Source: Clostridium celatum DSM 1785
GTDB taxonomy: Bacteria > Bacillota > Clostridia > Clostridiales > Clostridiaceae
Direction of reading: 5' to 3'
DNA length: 55,090 nt
Assembly (NCBI RefSeq): GCF_000320405.1
Contig: NZ_KB291697.1
Location: forward strand, 46,706 to 101,795
Below the pieces are notes generated by a model that worked only from the letters and a program-made list of their open reading frames with translations, ran no database searches and was not told where the DNA came from. Shown here in pieces: positions 9,196 to 18,073 of this stretch. A program made the translations under genes and the position numbers. Within the stretch, counting starts at the first letter, position 1, and each line of letters begins with the position of its first letter.

Positions 9196-9337
9196 AATTT
9201 CACTCCATAAAGTATTTATTAATAAGTTATTCCTAAATACATAGTAATGTTCTTTTGAGCATATTAATCTTCTATTAATACTAATTTTGCAAGCATTTTT
9301 ATTATTACTTATATGTTATAAATCTTCTTTAATAAAA

Positions 9338-9370
9338 AAATCATTGCTAAAAAATTTTTAGCAATGATTT
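9338..9370 (-). terminator. terminator of the multicopper oxidase gene
   Basis: A near-perfect 16-bp palindrome (9338-9353 with 9355-9370) lies 3 bases past the oxidase stop and is followed on the minus strand by a T7 run. Confidence 0.85.
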
Positions 9371-9373
9371 ATG

Positions 9374-10279
9374 TTATACATAGTTTACAGTAGTAAACAT
9401 TCCACCAACACCTGGAGCACCATTATTTGTTACATGATGTGGCATATGACAATGCATTGGCCAAATTCCTGGATTTTTTGCTATAAACTCAATATCCCAA
9501 GTTTCTCCTGATGCTACTAAAATTGTATTTTTATAAATTTGTGTTTTTCTTCTTATTGGAAATCCATCCGCTCCTACTACTTTAAACTGATGTCCATGCA
9601 AATGAATTGGATGATGATGCATTTGTATATTTCCAAATCTAACTCTAACTGTATCCCCATATTCTACTGGAATAGGTTTAGTTTCTGGATAACACTTACC
9701 ATTCATTGTGAAGAAATTAAATTCTGGCATTTTAAATGTTAAATCATAAACTCCTGGATTAATATCTGCCCAAGGTAATTTATCTACAGCCCACTCTTGT
9801 AATAAAATTAAATAATCCTTATAATGTTTTCTCTTATTATCCTTTGGATCATTAACAATTATTCCACCTAATAAACCTGCATTATCCTGTACCATAACAT
9901 CAACATGAGAATGATACATATATGTTCCTGGTGGATTATTAATTTTAAACTTATAATCAAAATACTCATTAGGTTCTATATAAGGTGAATCTTCTATAGG
10001 TGGTACACCATCCATATTATTAGGTACCTCTAACCCATGCCAATGTACGCTAGTTCTCTGAGGTAGCTTATTTATTACTCGTATACATACATTATCCCCT
10101 GGATCCACTATAATAGTTGGGCCAGGAACAGATTCATTATATCCCCATGCCTTTACATATAATCCTTTTATAAGTTCTAATTTAACTTCTTCTGCTACTA
10201 AGGTAAAGTATTTAATTCCATTGCTGTAGTCAAATTCTAAATTATTTATTCCCGGTGTAATAACCACTTTAAACTCCAT
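9374..10279 (-). CDS. short (two-domain size) multicopper oxidase
   Basis: All four copper-binding motifs are present: HWHG (His79, His81), HSH (His123, His125), HPIHLHGH (223-230) and HCHMPHH (276-282). At 301 residues it is far shorter than three-domain laccases and matches the two-domain class, which usually works as a trimer. The T1 axial position, normally Met or Leu five residues after the last His, falls on Gly287, so the T1 site may be unusual. No signal or twin-arginine peptide is seen, so the enzyme should be cytoplasmic. Members oxidise phenols, metals or cuprous copper with oxygen, an odd activity for a strict anaerobe; oxygen or copper defence is one guess. Upstream of the ATG I see only a poor binding site, and no better in-frame start. 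Confidence 0.85.
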   Translation of the reverse strand: MEFKVVITPGINNLEFDYSNGIKYFTLVAEEVKLELIKGLYVKAWGYNESVPGPTIIVDPGDNVCIRVINKLPQRTSVHWHGLEVPNNMDGVPPIEDSPYIEPNEYFDYKFKINNPPGTYMYHSHVDVMVQDNAGLLGGIIVNDPKDNKRKHYKDYLILLQEWAVDKLPWADINPGVYDLTFKMPEFNFFTMNGKCYPETKPIPVEYGDTVRVRFGNIQMHHHPIHLHGHQFKVVGADGFPIRRKTQIYKNTILVASGETWDIEFIAKNPGIWPMHCHMPHHVTNNGAPGVGGMFTTVNYV

Positions 10280-10533
10280 TATTAATAATGCTATCTTAAT
10301 ATATTTTATTATATATTAAGCAATTTTATATTTTATTGTATTAGAAAAATTTGAAAAAATTTTATATATTCTCACAAAAAATAAAAATTTTGTTTAAAGA
10401 CCCAATAAATTAAAGTATAATAAATATGTATTAAAATTTCCTAGTATAACTATAAATTCTTAATACAAAAGTATAAAATCAAAATATTTAGTACAAATTA
10501 TTTAATTTATGAGAGATTATTGGAGGTACAAAA

Positions 10534-11490
10534 ATGTATTATTTAGGAATTGATGGTGGAGGTACAAAAACTCGTTACCTTCTTGTAAACGATAAACTTG
10601 AAAGGGTTGGAGATTGTGAAAGTAAAACTATTCACATTCATCAAGTTGGGATAAATGGTATAAAGGAAGAGATAACTACTAATATATCTAAGTTATGTAA
10701 AGAAGCTAATATTGAAGCAAAGGACATTGCATTTGTATTTGCTGGTGTTCCTGGATATGGAGAAAGTCAAGAGGACAAGCTAAAAATAGATGAAGCTATT
10801 AAAGAAATAATGACTGTTCCATATATGATAGATAATGATGCAGTTAATGGTTGGGCTGCTGGTACAGCTTGTAAACCTGGAATAAATATGGTTGCTGGAA
10901 CAGGAAGTATAGCTTATGGAAGAAATGAATCTGGTAAATTAGCAAGATGTGGTGGCTGGGGTCCTGGAATTGGTGATGATGCTAGTGCATATTGGATAGG
11001 TATTAGAACAATAAATGAATATACAAAACAAAAAGATGGAAGAAATGAAAAAACTGTTTTAGTTGATATTTTAGAAAAAGAATATAATATTAGCTATGAT
11101 TTTGAAATTGTTGACATAGTATTTAATAGGTTAAAGCAAGATAGAACACAGCTTGCTGGATTCTCTAAAATATGCTTCTTAGCAGCAGAAGCAGGCTGCC
11201 CAGCTGCAAAGAGAATATTTGAAGAGGCAGCAGAAAACCTATTTAAACACATAAAATCATTATCAAAAACATTAGAATTTACAAATGATTTCGTAGTTTC
11301 ATATACTGGTGGAGTATTTAAAGCTGGACGTCATATATTAGAACCTTTAGCTAGAATGATTGAAGAAGCTGGCTTAAAGTGCAAATTACAAGAACCTGAA
11401 TTAGAACCTTGGAATGGTGCTGCACTTTTAGCATATAAGCTAGCAGGAAATGAAATTCCAGTAAACTATAAAGAAATTATGGAAGGCTAA
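10534..11490 (+). CDS. BadF/BcrA-type sugar kinase, probably N-acetylglucosamine/N-acetylmuramate kinase
   Basis: An ASKHA-fold kinase of 318 residues with the phosphate-binding loop GIDGGGTKT at residues 5-13, a second DNDA motif, GTGSIAYGR, the signature GGWGPGIGDDASAYWIG, and a late adenosine loop TGGVFKAG. This is the GlcNAc-kinase branch of the BadF/BadG/BcrA/BcrD family. A clostridial member, MurK, phosphorylates both GlcNAc and MurNAc released from peptidoglycan, so cell-wall sugar salvage is the likely job. No murQ, etherase or sugar transporter lies alongside. TTGGAGG precedes the ATG; the gene is monocistronic and ends in its own terminator. Confidence 0.8.
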   Translation: MYYLGIDGGGTKTRYLLVNDKLERVGDCESKTIHIHQVGINGIKEEITTNISKLCKEANIEAKDIAFVFAGVPGYGESQEDKLKIDEAIKEIMTVPYMIDNDAVNGWAAGTACKPGINMVAGTGSIAYGRNESGKLARCGGWGPGIGDDASAYWIGIRTINEYTKQKDGRNEKTVLVDILEKEYNISYDFEIVDIVFNRLKQDRTQLAGFSKICFLAAEAGCPAAKRIFEEAAENLFKHIKSLSKTLEFTNDFVVSYTGGVFKAGRHILEPLARMIEEAGLKCKLQEPELEPWNGAALLAYKLAGNEIPVNYKEIMEG

Positions 11491-11500
11491 AATATAGAAA

Positions 11501-11534
11501 AAAGAAGTATCAACTTAGATACTTCTATTTTTTT
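11501..11534 (+). terminator. terminator of the sugar kinase gene
   Basis: AGAAGTATC (11503-11511) pairs with GATACTTCT (11518-11526), followed by a T8 run. Confidence 0.85.
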
Positions 11535-11642
11535 ATATTTATTTTTAAAAGCCAAAAAATTATTTGATAAAATATATAATATTTGAAAAATTATCACAAA
11601 CTAACTATATATCTTTTATTAAACTATTAGGTGGTGATAATT

Positions 11643-12137
11643 ATGAAAAAATTTTTAGAATATCTTTTCATTGTTGAAGGAATCTTATTTGGGATAATCG
11701 GTATTTTATTCTTTTTAAATCCCTTTAGCACTTTTGCAAATTTTATTAATATTTGTGGAGTATTAATAATTGTTGCTGGTATATTTGCTATTATTAGATC
11801 ATTTTCTTCTGTTAATAATGTCTTTTTAATTGTAAATGGTACAATTTCAATTTTATTTGGTTTGCTTTTATGTTTCTCTCCTGTTGAAACAATTGATACA
11901 CTTACTTTATTTTTCGGCATATGGGCAATTATTAGATCACTTTACCTATTTATCATGGCAATTAAGTATAAAAACTTAGGATTAAATTTTCATACTGTTT
12001 ATATTATTATTTTATTTATTTTAGGATTATTAATATTATTTAATCCTTTCGCTGCTATTTTAGCTACACCTTATATTATTGGTACCTTCTTTATAATTTC
12101 AGCAGTATGTGAAATTTATTTAGGATTTAAAATATAA
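11643..12137 (+). CDS. HdeD/DUF308 family integral membrane protein
   Basis: About six short hydrophobic helices fill the 164 residues, in the repeating pattern of two-helix hairpins with small and aromatic residues (GIIGILFFLNPF, then GLLLCFSPVE, then LGLLILFNPF) typical of the DUF308/HdeD family. The repeats look like three copies of one unit. In Escherichia coli HdeD is linked to acid resistance, but the family role is not settled. The start is moved to ATG 11643, which has GGTGGTGA upstream; the in-frame GTG at 11631 lies inside that site. Confidence 0.75.
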   Translation: MKKFLEYLFIVEGILFGIIGILFFLNPFSTFANFINICGVLIIVAGIFAIIRSFSSVNNVFLIVNGTISILFGLLLCFSPVETIDTLTLFFGIWAIIRSLYLFIMAIKYKNLGLNFHTVYIIILFILGLLILFNPFAAILATPYIIGTFFIISAVCEIYLGFKI

Positions 12138-12149
12138 CTTAAAAATACA

Positions 12150-12186
12150 AAAAAGAGTAGTAACGCGATGCTTTACTACTCTTTAG
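12150..12186. terminator. bidirectional terminator
   Basis: Arms 12152-12163 and 12173-12184 (AAAGAGTAGTAA and its complement) form a 12-bp stem with A and T runs on the two sides, between convergent genes. Confidence 0.8.
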
Positions 12187-12236
12187 TTTAAATCCTCATA
12201 TATTTTTAATAAAACTTCAATCATCTATACTTTTAA

Positions 12237-12527
12237 TTAAAACCATTTATCAAGTGATTTATTAAAATAATGTGGTGAAAATTCTGTAATTTTATACTCT
12301 TGTATCCCATTAATTTTAAATGGTTCATTGGATAAATACTCCTCTATTTCTTCAAGTAACTTTGATTTCATTATAAAAATTCCACCACTCATATCTGATT
12401 TAAGACCAGACATTAATATTAATCCTGAATCCATTGCTTTTTGAGTATAAGCCATATGTATTTTCATTATTTCATCATTAATTTTATCTTGATTTGTTAT
12501 TATTCCTTCTACTATAAAATACTTCAC
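12237..12527 (-). CDS. YciI-like protein
   Basis: About 96 residues with the ferredoxin-like dimeric alpha-beta-barrel pattern of YciI/YCII-related proteins: a first strand KYFIVEGII, a helix ending MAYTQKAMDSGLILMSGLK, a strand GGIFIMKS and the tail FKINGIQEYKITEFSPHYFNKS. In place of the canonical His-Asp pair there is a helix with IHMAY, so the active site may be retained only in part. Family functions are mostly unknown; a few members are catabolic enzymes. The likely start is GTG 12527, placed after GGTGA with a five-base gap, rather than the GTG three codons earlier inside that site. Confidence 0.65.
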   Translation of the reverse strand: MKYFIVEGIITNQDKINDEIMKIHMAYTQKAMDSGLILMSGLKSDMSGGIFIMKSKLLEEIEEYLSNEPFKINGIQEYKITEFSPHYFNKSLDKWF

Positions 12528-12718
12528 TTTATTCACCGTCCTTAAATTGCTTTTTTATATATAATACATCAATAAAAATTAATTTTATATACATTTTTAT
12601 CAATAATATTTATATATTTTTTATTTTTTAAAATACTGATATAGAAAAATAGAAATCTAATATAATTCACTTAATGCTTAATTTCAAAATATATTAAATC
12701 TTAAATTTTACAAAGTAA

Positions 12719-12745
12719 AAAGAGTTAGTAAAATACTAACTCTTT
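12719..12745 (-). terminator. terminator of the DUF2935 gene
   Basis: A perfect 12-bp stem (12719-12730 with 12734-12745) with a 3-nt loop; the minus strand continues into T-rich sequence. It is about 30 bases past the DUF2935 stop. Confidence 0.8.
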
Positions 12746-12773
12746 AAGTATAGAAAGTTTATACAACAATTAT

Positions 12774-13685
12774 CTATTTCTCATAGCTTCTTAATAACCG
12801 TATATAATGATTTGCCTCTCTTAATACATGATCTGCAAGAAGCGGTAATATTATAGATTTTATCTCACAATCAATTATTCCTTTTGCACCAGCTTTCTTA
12901 AAATCCCTTAACTTAATTGTTTCTGTTAATATTTCATTTGTAACACTAGCCATTGTCATTTCAGTCATATTATCTGCCTTTTTAATTAATTCACCAAATT
13001 CACCTGCAAATTTATTTGAAGTATTTATTAATTCATCTTCACCAGGATCAAGTAATCCTCTAATAAACAAGGAATGCTCCATCATAATTTGATTCCAAAA
13101 AAGCTCTGTTTTTTTTATATCATCGTTATCTATATTCTCATTATTTTCAATCTTTTTTATATATAAACGATATAATTTGGCCTCTCGTATTATATGTTCA
13201 ATAAGTAATGGATAATTTCCAGTAAACAACTTACAGCATAACATTTCATCTAAAATTTTTATTTTAAATTCTATTAGTCCATCTAATAGTTTTATAGCTC
13301 TATTATTAATACTTTTTACACAGTTAACTACTTTAGTATCAATATTACTAGTAGAGTTACACTTCAATTCTTTCTCCATTAGTGTTATCTTTGAGTTAAT
13401 ACCTATTCCTGTATAATAACTTGTCTTCTTTTCTGCATTTAAAGTAAAATCAGTAAAAATTTCTCCAGAGTCTAATATAGATTTTCTAATTCTTTCATTA
13501 CTAACTCTAAGTGTATCTAATAAAAGCTTTTCAAAACTTATCTTGTAGTTATCAGCCTCTTTAGACAATTTCGTGTTTTTAGACGTAAATCCCGCCTCTA
13601 GAAACAAAGAATGCTCCTTCATAATCCTACCAAAAAAAAGATGTAATTCTAGTGATGACACAACATACTTTTCTTTACTTATCAT
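12774..13685 (-). CDS. DUF2935 family protein, tandem four-helix (ferritin/hemerythrin-like) domains
   Basis: All-helical, 303 residues, made of two halves with the same signature: LELHLFFGRIMKEHSLFL ... LIEHIIREAKLY in the first and NQIMMEHSLFIRGLLDPGE ... LADHVLREANHY in the second. The repeated Glu-His pairs (KEHS, IEH, MEHS, ADH) look like ligands of a bound metal, in line with the ferritin-like fold known for this family. The function is not established. GGGGT precedes the ATG. Monocistronic, with its own terminator. The duplication and helices are seen directly; the metal site is inference. Confidence 0.75.
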   Translation of the reverse strand: MISKEKYVVSSLELHLFFGRIMKEHSLFLEAGFTSKNTKLSKEADNYKISFEKLLLDTLRVSNERIRKSILDSGEIFTDFTLNAEKKTSYYTGIGINSKITLMEKELKCNSTSNIDTKVVNCVKSINNRAIKLLDGLIEFKIKILDEMLCCKLFTGNYPLLIEHIIREAKLYRLYIKKIENNENIDNDDIKKTELFWNQIMMEHSLFIRGLLDPGEDELINTSNKFAGEFGELIKKADNMTEMTMASVTNEILTETIKLRDFKKAGAKGIIDCEIKSIILPLLADHVLREANHYIRLLRSYEK

Positions 13686-13781
13686 AATTTTACCCCATAT
13701 AATTTTTTTATATTATACTCTTTATAAAACCATTATGTTCCTTTATCTGTTACTCTTCTTATTTTATATACCTCATTAAAT

Positions 13782-13811
13782 AAAAAAGAGCTAGCTTTTA
13801 CACTAACTCTT
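13782..13811 (-). terminator. terminator of the ABC-F gene
   Basis: AAGAGCTAG (13786-13794) pairs with CTAACTCTT (13803-13811) with one wobble; six T residues follow on the minus strand. Confidence 0.75.
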
Positions 13812-13823
13812 AATATAACTCTA

Positions 13824-15380
13824 CTATACAACTTTAGTAGTCCACTCTTCACAGTTCCATATGTCTGTTACAACATCTCTATAGAATTCTGGTTCGTGGC
13901 ATACAAGTAATATACTTCCCTTATATTCTTTTAAAGCTCTCTTAAGCTCTTCTTTAGCTTCTACATCTAAGTGATTAGTAGGCTCGTCTAGGATTAAGAT
14001 ATTTGTTTCTTGATTTATAAGCTTACATAATCTAACCTTAGCTTGTTCTCCTCCACTTAGTACACATACTTTACTTTCTATATGCTTAGTAGTTAAACCA
14101 CATTTAGCAAGAGCTGATCTTACTTCATATTGAGTCTTTGCAGGGAATTGTTCCCAAACCTCTTCAATACAAGTATTATAGTTTGCTTCTTTTATTTCTT
14201 GTTCAAAGTACCCTATTTGTTGATATTCACCTAAATTAGCTTCACCACTTAAAGCAGGAATAGCTCCCATTAAGCTCTTAAGTAATGTAGTTTTACCAAG
14301 ACCATTTGCTCCTACTAAGGCAATTTTTTGTCCTCTTTCCATGTATAGGTTAAGTGGCTTAGTTAAAGGCTCATTATATCCAATTACTAAATCTTTAGTT
14401 TCAAAGATAACCTTACCTGAAGTTCTTCCTTTTAAGAAATTAAATTCTGGTTTTGGTTTTTCTGCTGCAAGCTCAATCATTTCCATCTTATCTAGCTTCT
14501 TTTGTCTAGCTTTTGCCATACCACTGGTTGCAACTCTTGCTTTATTTCTAGCAACGAAGTCTTTAAGTTGTGCAACTTCTTGTTGTTGTCTTTCATAAGC
14601 TGCTTCTAATTGTGCCTTATTTGCTTCATAGATTCTTTGGAATTCATAGTAATCTCCAACATATCTTGTAAGCTTTCTGTTTTCCACATGATAGATTAAA
14701 TTAATAACTGAATTTAAGAATGGAATATCATGTGATATTAGAATAAATGCATTTTCATAATTTTGTAAAAATCTCTTTAACCATTCAATATGTGCTTCAT
14801 CTAAGTAGTTAGTAGGCTCGTCCAGTAATAATATATCTGGATTTTCAAGTAAAAGCTTCCCTAATAATACTTTTGTTCTTTGTCCACCACTAAGTTCAGT
14901 TACATCTCTATCTAAACCAACATCTAAAAGACCTAACCCCTTAGCTACTTCTTCTGCTTTAGCATCTATAACATAAAATCCATTATTATCTAACATGTCT
15001 TGAATAACAGCAGTTCTTTCAAGTGCCTTATTCATTTCATCTTCATCCATTTCACCCATTCTTCCATAAAGCTCATTCATTTCAGCTTCCATGTCAAATA
15101 AGTATTGGAATGCACTTCTTAGTACGTCTCTTATACTTAATCCTTTTTCAAGTTCAGCATGCTGATCCATATAACCAACTCTAACTCTGTTGCTCCAAAT
15201 AACTTTACCTTCATCTGGCATTAACTTACTTGTTATTATATTCATAAATGTAGATTTACCTTCACCATTAGCTCCAATTAACCCTACATGTTCACCCTTA
15301 AGTAATCTAAATGATACATCTTCAAAAATCGCTCTATCACCAAATCCATGGCTAATATTTTTAACTGTTAAAACGCTCAT
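13824..15380 (-). CDS. ABC-F family ATPase (ribosome-associated, YbiT/YkpA-like)
   Basis: Two ABC ATPase domains in one soluble 518-residue chain without membrane helices. Domain 1 has Walker A GANGEGKST (about 36-44), signature LSGGQRTKV and Walker B LLLDEPTNYLD. The ABC-F linker follows, a charged helical arm (EANKAQLEAAYERQQQEV). Domain 2 has GANGLGKTT, LSGGEQAKV and LILDEPTNHLD. Each signature segment is LSGG, and both Walker B Glu residues are intact. ABC-F proteins act on the ribosome, either as translation factors or antibiotic protection proteins. The arm length and overall match fit the housekeeping YbiT/YkpA branch better than the resistance branches, but this needs a tree. ATG with ACGGAGG upstream; single-gene unit. 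Confidence 0.85.
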   Translation of the reverse strand: MSVLTVKNISHGFGDRAIFEDVSFRLLKGEHVGLIGANGEGKSTFMNIITSKLMPDEGKVIWSNRVRVGYMDQHAELEKGLSIRDVLRSAFQYLFDMEAEMNELYGRMGEMDEDEMNKALERTAVIQDMLDNNGFYVIDAKAEEVAKGLGLLDVGLDRDVTELSGGQRTKVLLGKLLLENPDILLLDEPTNYLDEAHIEWLKRFLQNYENAFILISHDIPFLNSVINLIYHVENRKLTRYVGDYYEFQRIYEANKAQLEAAYERQQQEVAQLKDFVARNKARVATSGMAKARQKKLDKMEMIELAAEKPKPEFNFLKGRTSGKVIFETKDLVIGYNEPLTKPLNLYMERGQKIALVGANGLGKTTLLKSLMGAIPALSGEANLGEYQQIGYFEQEIKEANYNTCIEEVWEQFPAKTQYEVRSALAKCGLTTKHIESKVCVLSGGEQAKVRLCKLINQETNILILDEPTNHLDVEAKEELKRALKEYKGSILLVCHEPEFYRDVVTDIWNCEEWTTKVV

Positions 15381-15400
15381 TCATTATCCTCCGTTTATCA

Positions 15401-15435
15401 AAAAAATAAGGAGTGATTTTTTATCACACCTTATT
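15401..15435 (-). terminator. terminator of the DUF3867 gene
   Basis: A 13-bp stem with one mismatch (15405-15417 with 15423-15435), followed on the minus strand by T6. Confidence 0.75.
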
Positions 15436-15483
15436 TATTATACATTAAATTTAGTCAAAATAAATAGAAATTTGTTTCTATTT

Positions 15484-16041
15484 TTAGTAATCATACTCTC
15501 TTGTATTTTCACAAAGTGAAATTTTAAGTACATCATTTTCTACAGTTTTCTTATATGAACATAAAAATTCATTTAATTCATTATCTGCTAAGTCAATTTT
15601 CCCTTCACTTTTTAAAATAACATTGTGATCATCTAAAAGTATAGTAAGATTGTTTTTTTCATTTTTTATACTATATTCTGTAGCGCCTTTTACCTTAAGT
15701 CTACTTTTATATTTCTCTTGGAAACTTAATGTTTTTCTTGCTTTTTCATAATCTGCTGGATTTGTAGAAATATTATTTAAACCTAAAGCTTTAAGTTGTT
15801 CTTCAAAACTAGCAGTGTCTATGCCAAACCTTTCCATAAGTTTAGTTTGCATTTTTAAAAACTTATCTTGAGAAATATTATTTTTCTCCATGTAGGCTCC
15901 TATTTCCTTAGAAAACTCTGACATAGTAAGTTTTCCTTCTGCCATTTTATAATATAGTGAATATATATATGATTCAAAATTATCTACATCTTTATCATTA
16001 ACCTTATTTTTAAGCTCATTAAAATCAATTATCTTATCCAT
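15484..16041 (-). CDS. DUF3867-like clostridial protein
   Basis: A soluble, mostly helical N-terminal half (MDKIIDFNELKNKVNDKD, then a segment EFSKEIGAYMEKNNISQDKF) and a C-terminal beta-rich half (TILLDDHNVILKSEGKIDL). It matches my memory of the clostridial DUF3867 family, which has no known function. I set the start at ATG 16041 because the ribosome binding site AGGAGGAGA lies inside the upstream extension (frame start 16062). It is downstream of, and codirectional with, the PotD gene at a 113-base gap and may share its transcript. Confidence 0.6.
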   Translation of the reverse strand: MDKIIDFNELKNKVNDKDVDNFESYIYSLYYKMAEGKLTMSEFSKEIGAYMEKNNISQDKFLKMQTKLMERFGIDTASFEEQLKALGLNNISTNPADYEKARKTLSFQEKYKSRLKVKGATEYSIKNEKNNLTILLDDHNVILKSEGKIDLADNELNEFLCSYKKTVENDVLKISLCENTREYDY

Positions 16042-16154
16042 ATTCTCTCCTCCTAAGCTCATTCCTTTTATAAGTATTATATACTAAAAGTATATGTTTT
16101 TCTACAAAACTATACTACCAAATCTACCTTTTAAATAATAAAACTGTAAAAGAT

Positions 16155-17207
16155 TTAACTCTTAACGTCCATCCAAATTGCATCATACATTTGAAGTTCA
16201 TCTTGAGTTAAGTATTTATATCCTTCACATTTATCCATAACTTCTTTAGGCATATACGCACCTGGATTATTTTTTACGCTATCTGGTTGTTCTTTCATAG
16301 CTTCCTTATTTGGGGTTGTATATCCTATTTCCTCAGCTATTCTATATGCACTATCTTTAGCACATAAGAAATTAATAAATATTTCTGCTGCATCCTTATT
16401 AGCAGTTCCTTTTGGAATAACTAAAGAATCTATCCAGAAATTTGCCCCTTCCTTAGGTACAATATATTCTAAATTGTTATATTCATCTGCTAAAGTTAAT
16501 CCTTCACCTGACCATATCATAGCAATAGCTCTTTCCCCTGATATCATTAAATCTTTAACATTATCTGCTCCATAAATAGTTCCTAATTCTTTTTGTTCTA
16601 TTAAAGCTTTTTTTGCTTCTTCAAGCTCTGCTGAATTTGTACTATTTATTGAGTATCCTAATTTTTTAAGTGCCATCCCTATAGCATCTCTTTGTGAATC
16701 TAGCACAAATATCTCATCTTTATATTCTGGGCTCCACATAGCTTCCCAACTATCAATAGGTTCTTTTATTATATCTTTATTATATATAATTCCTATTGTC
16801 CCATTCATATATGGAAGTGAATATACATTTCCTTGGTCAAAGCTTCTATTTAAATTATCTTCTGAAAGTTGTGTCCAATTTGGTATTTTATCCTTATCTA
16901 GTTTTTCTAATCTATCTTCAGCAATTAATCTTTCAACCATATAATCCCCTGGTACTGCTACATCATATTGAGTTTTACCTGAAATAAGCTCTTGATACAT
17001 TGCTTCATTATCATCAACAAAAACTTGATTAACCCCTATATTATATTGTTCCTCAAATTCTTCTATAAGACCTTCGGCAATATTCTCTCCCCAGTTTAAA
17101 AAGTTAATAGTAGTTTCATATTTCTTTTCTCTACATCCTACAAATAAGTTTACAACAAATAAAGTACTAATAAGCATAGCCATTAACTTTAATTTATTCT
17201 TTTTCAT
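16155..17207 (-). CDS. PotD-like spermidine/putrescine-binding lipoprotein (orphan)
   Basis: A lipoprotein signal peptide ends at NLFVGC with Cys25. The mature part is a type 2 periplasmic-binding fold of the PotD/PotF polyamine group: LNWGENIAEGLIEEFEE at its start, YDVAVPGDYMVERL, PYMNGTIGIIYN, a ligand-site segment MIWSGEG, and IPKGTANKDAAEIFINFL. Length 350 residues is normal. Such proteins deliver polyamines to a PotABC importer, but no potA, potB or potC lies nearby: RidA is upstream and the DUF3867 protein downstream. Either the importer is elsewhere or the protein has another small cationic ligand. AGGAG precedes the ATG. Confidence 0.85.
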   Translation of the reverse strand: MKKNKLKLMAMLISTLFVVNLFVGCREKKYETTINFLNWGENIAEGLIEEFEEQYNIGVNQVFVDDNEAMYQELISGKTQYDVAVPGDYMVERLIAEDRLEKLDKDKIPNWTQLSEDNLNRSFDQGNVYSLPYMNGTIGIIYNKDIIKEPIDSWEAMWSPEYKDEIFVLDSQRDAIGMALKKLGYSINSTNSAELEEAKKALIEQKELGTIYGADNVKDLMISGERAIAMIWSGEGLTLADEYNNLEYIVPKEGANFWIDSLVIPKGTANKDAAEIFINFLCAKDSAYRIAEEIGYTTPNKEAMKEQPDSVKNNPGAYMPKEVMDKCEGYKYLTQDELQMYDAIWMDVKS

Positions 17208-17318
17208 AAAGTAGTCTCCTCTCTAGCTTTCATATATTTAATTGTATTTATAGTATTATACTACCATTTTTAACAATAATACTAGTTATAGATATATATT
17301 GTACTATATTTTTTCAAA

Positions 17319-17341
17319 TAAAAAAGCCCTTAAGGGCTTTT
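17319..17341 (-). terminator. terminator of ridA
   Basis: A 20-bp perfect palindrome AAAAGCCCTTAAGGGCTTTT (17322-17341), followed by T residues on the minus strand. Confidence 0.8.
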
Positions 17342-17425
17342 ATTAATAATCATTATTTTAATAGTTACTACAATATGTTCTAAAGTATATCTTGATTTAC
17401 ACCCATTATATATAAATTTCTAAAA

Positions 17426-17803
17426 TTATTTTATTGCTATTGCTTCAATTTCTATAACTGCATCTTTAGGTAATTTAGCAACTTCAACACAGCTTCTTGC
17501 TGGTTTACTTTCATTAAAGTATGTTCCGTAAACTTCATTTACTGCTGCAAAATCATTTAAATCCTTTAAGAAAATAGTTGTTTTAATAACATTTTCTAAA
17601 GATGTGCCAGCCTCTTCTAAAATAGCCTTTACATTTTCCATAGATTGTTTCGTAGCCTCTTTAATTTCAGTTGCTAATTCACCAGTCTTTGGATTTAGCG
17701 GAATTTGCCCTGATGTATATACTAAATTTCCTAAACTAACGCCTTGTGAATATGGTCCAATTGCACCTGGTGCATTATTTGTATTAATTATTTCTTTTTT
17801 CAT
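17426..17803 (-). CDS. ridA: RidA, reactive enamine/imine deaminase
   Basis: A 125-residue YjgF/YER057c/UK114 protein. The sequence shows [20 protein letters not shown], the helix [16 protein letters not shown] and the key active-site region [26 protein letters not shown], with the catalytic Arg in PARSCVEV and the terminal Glu in IEIEAIA. RidA hydrolyses 2-aminoacrylate and other enamines released by PLP enzymes and so protects aminotransferases such as IlvE, whose gene starts 270 bases away on the other strand. I use ATG 17803 because AGGAGGG lies just upstream; the longer frame start at 17842 has no binding site. Confidence 0.93.
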   Translation of the reverse strand: MKKEIINTNNAPGAIGPYSQGVSLGNLVYTSGQIPLNPKTGELATEIKEATKQSMENVKAILEEAGTSLENVIKTTIFLKDLNDFAAVNEVYGTYFNESKPARSCVEVAKLPKDAVIEIEAIAIK

Positions 17804-18073
17804 TTTTCTCCCTCCTATAATTTTAATTATTGCCTTATACAAATATAAATTTCAAAATTTTTCTTATGATAATTTTATCATACATTCAATATTATACAAT
17901 AAACCCATAACATTTTTTATTTTTCTAAAACTTTTACTTCAGTTTTGTTAATTAGGTATTTTAGATTTTACCTATTAGTGGTAGAATAAATAATTAAAGG
18001 GGATTTCCCTTTCAGTACATACTTATAAAACAATAAAATTAATAATTTATATTCTAAAAAAGGGGCGATTTAA

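Noticed and set aside
17804..18073. T-box or CodY box ahead of ilvE
   Set aside because: No GGTGGNACCGCG-type or AATTTTCNGAAAATT-type element is present.
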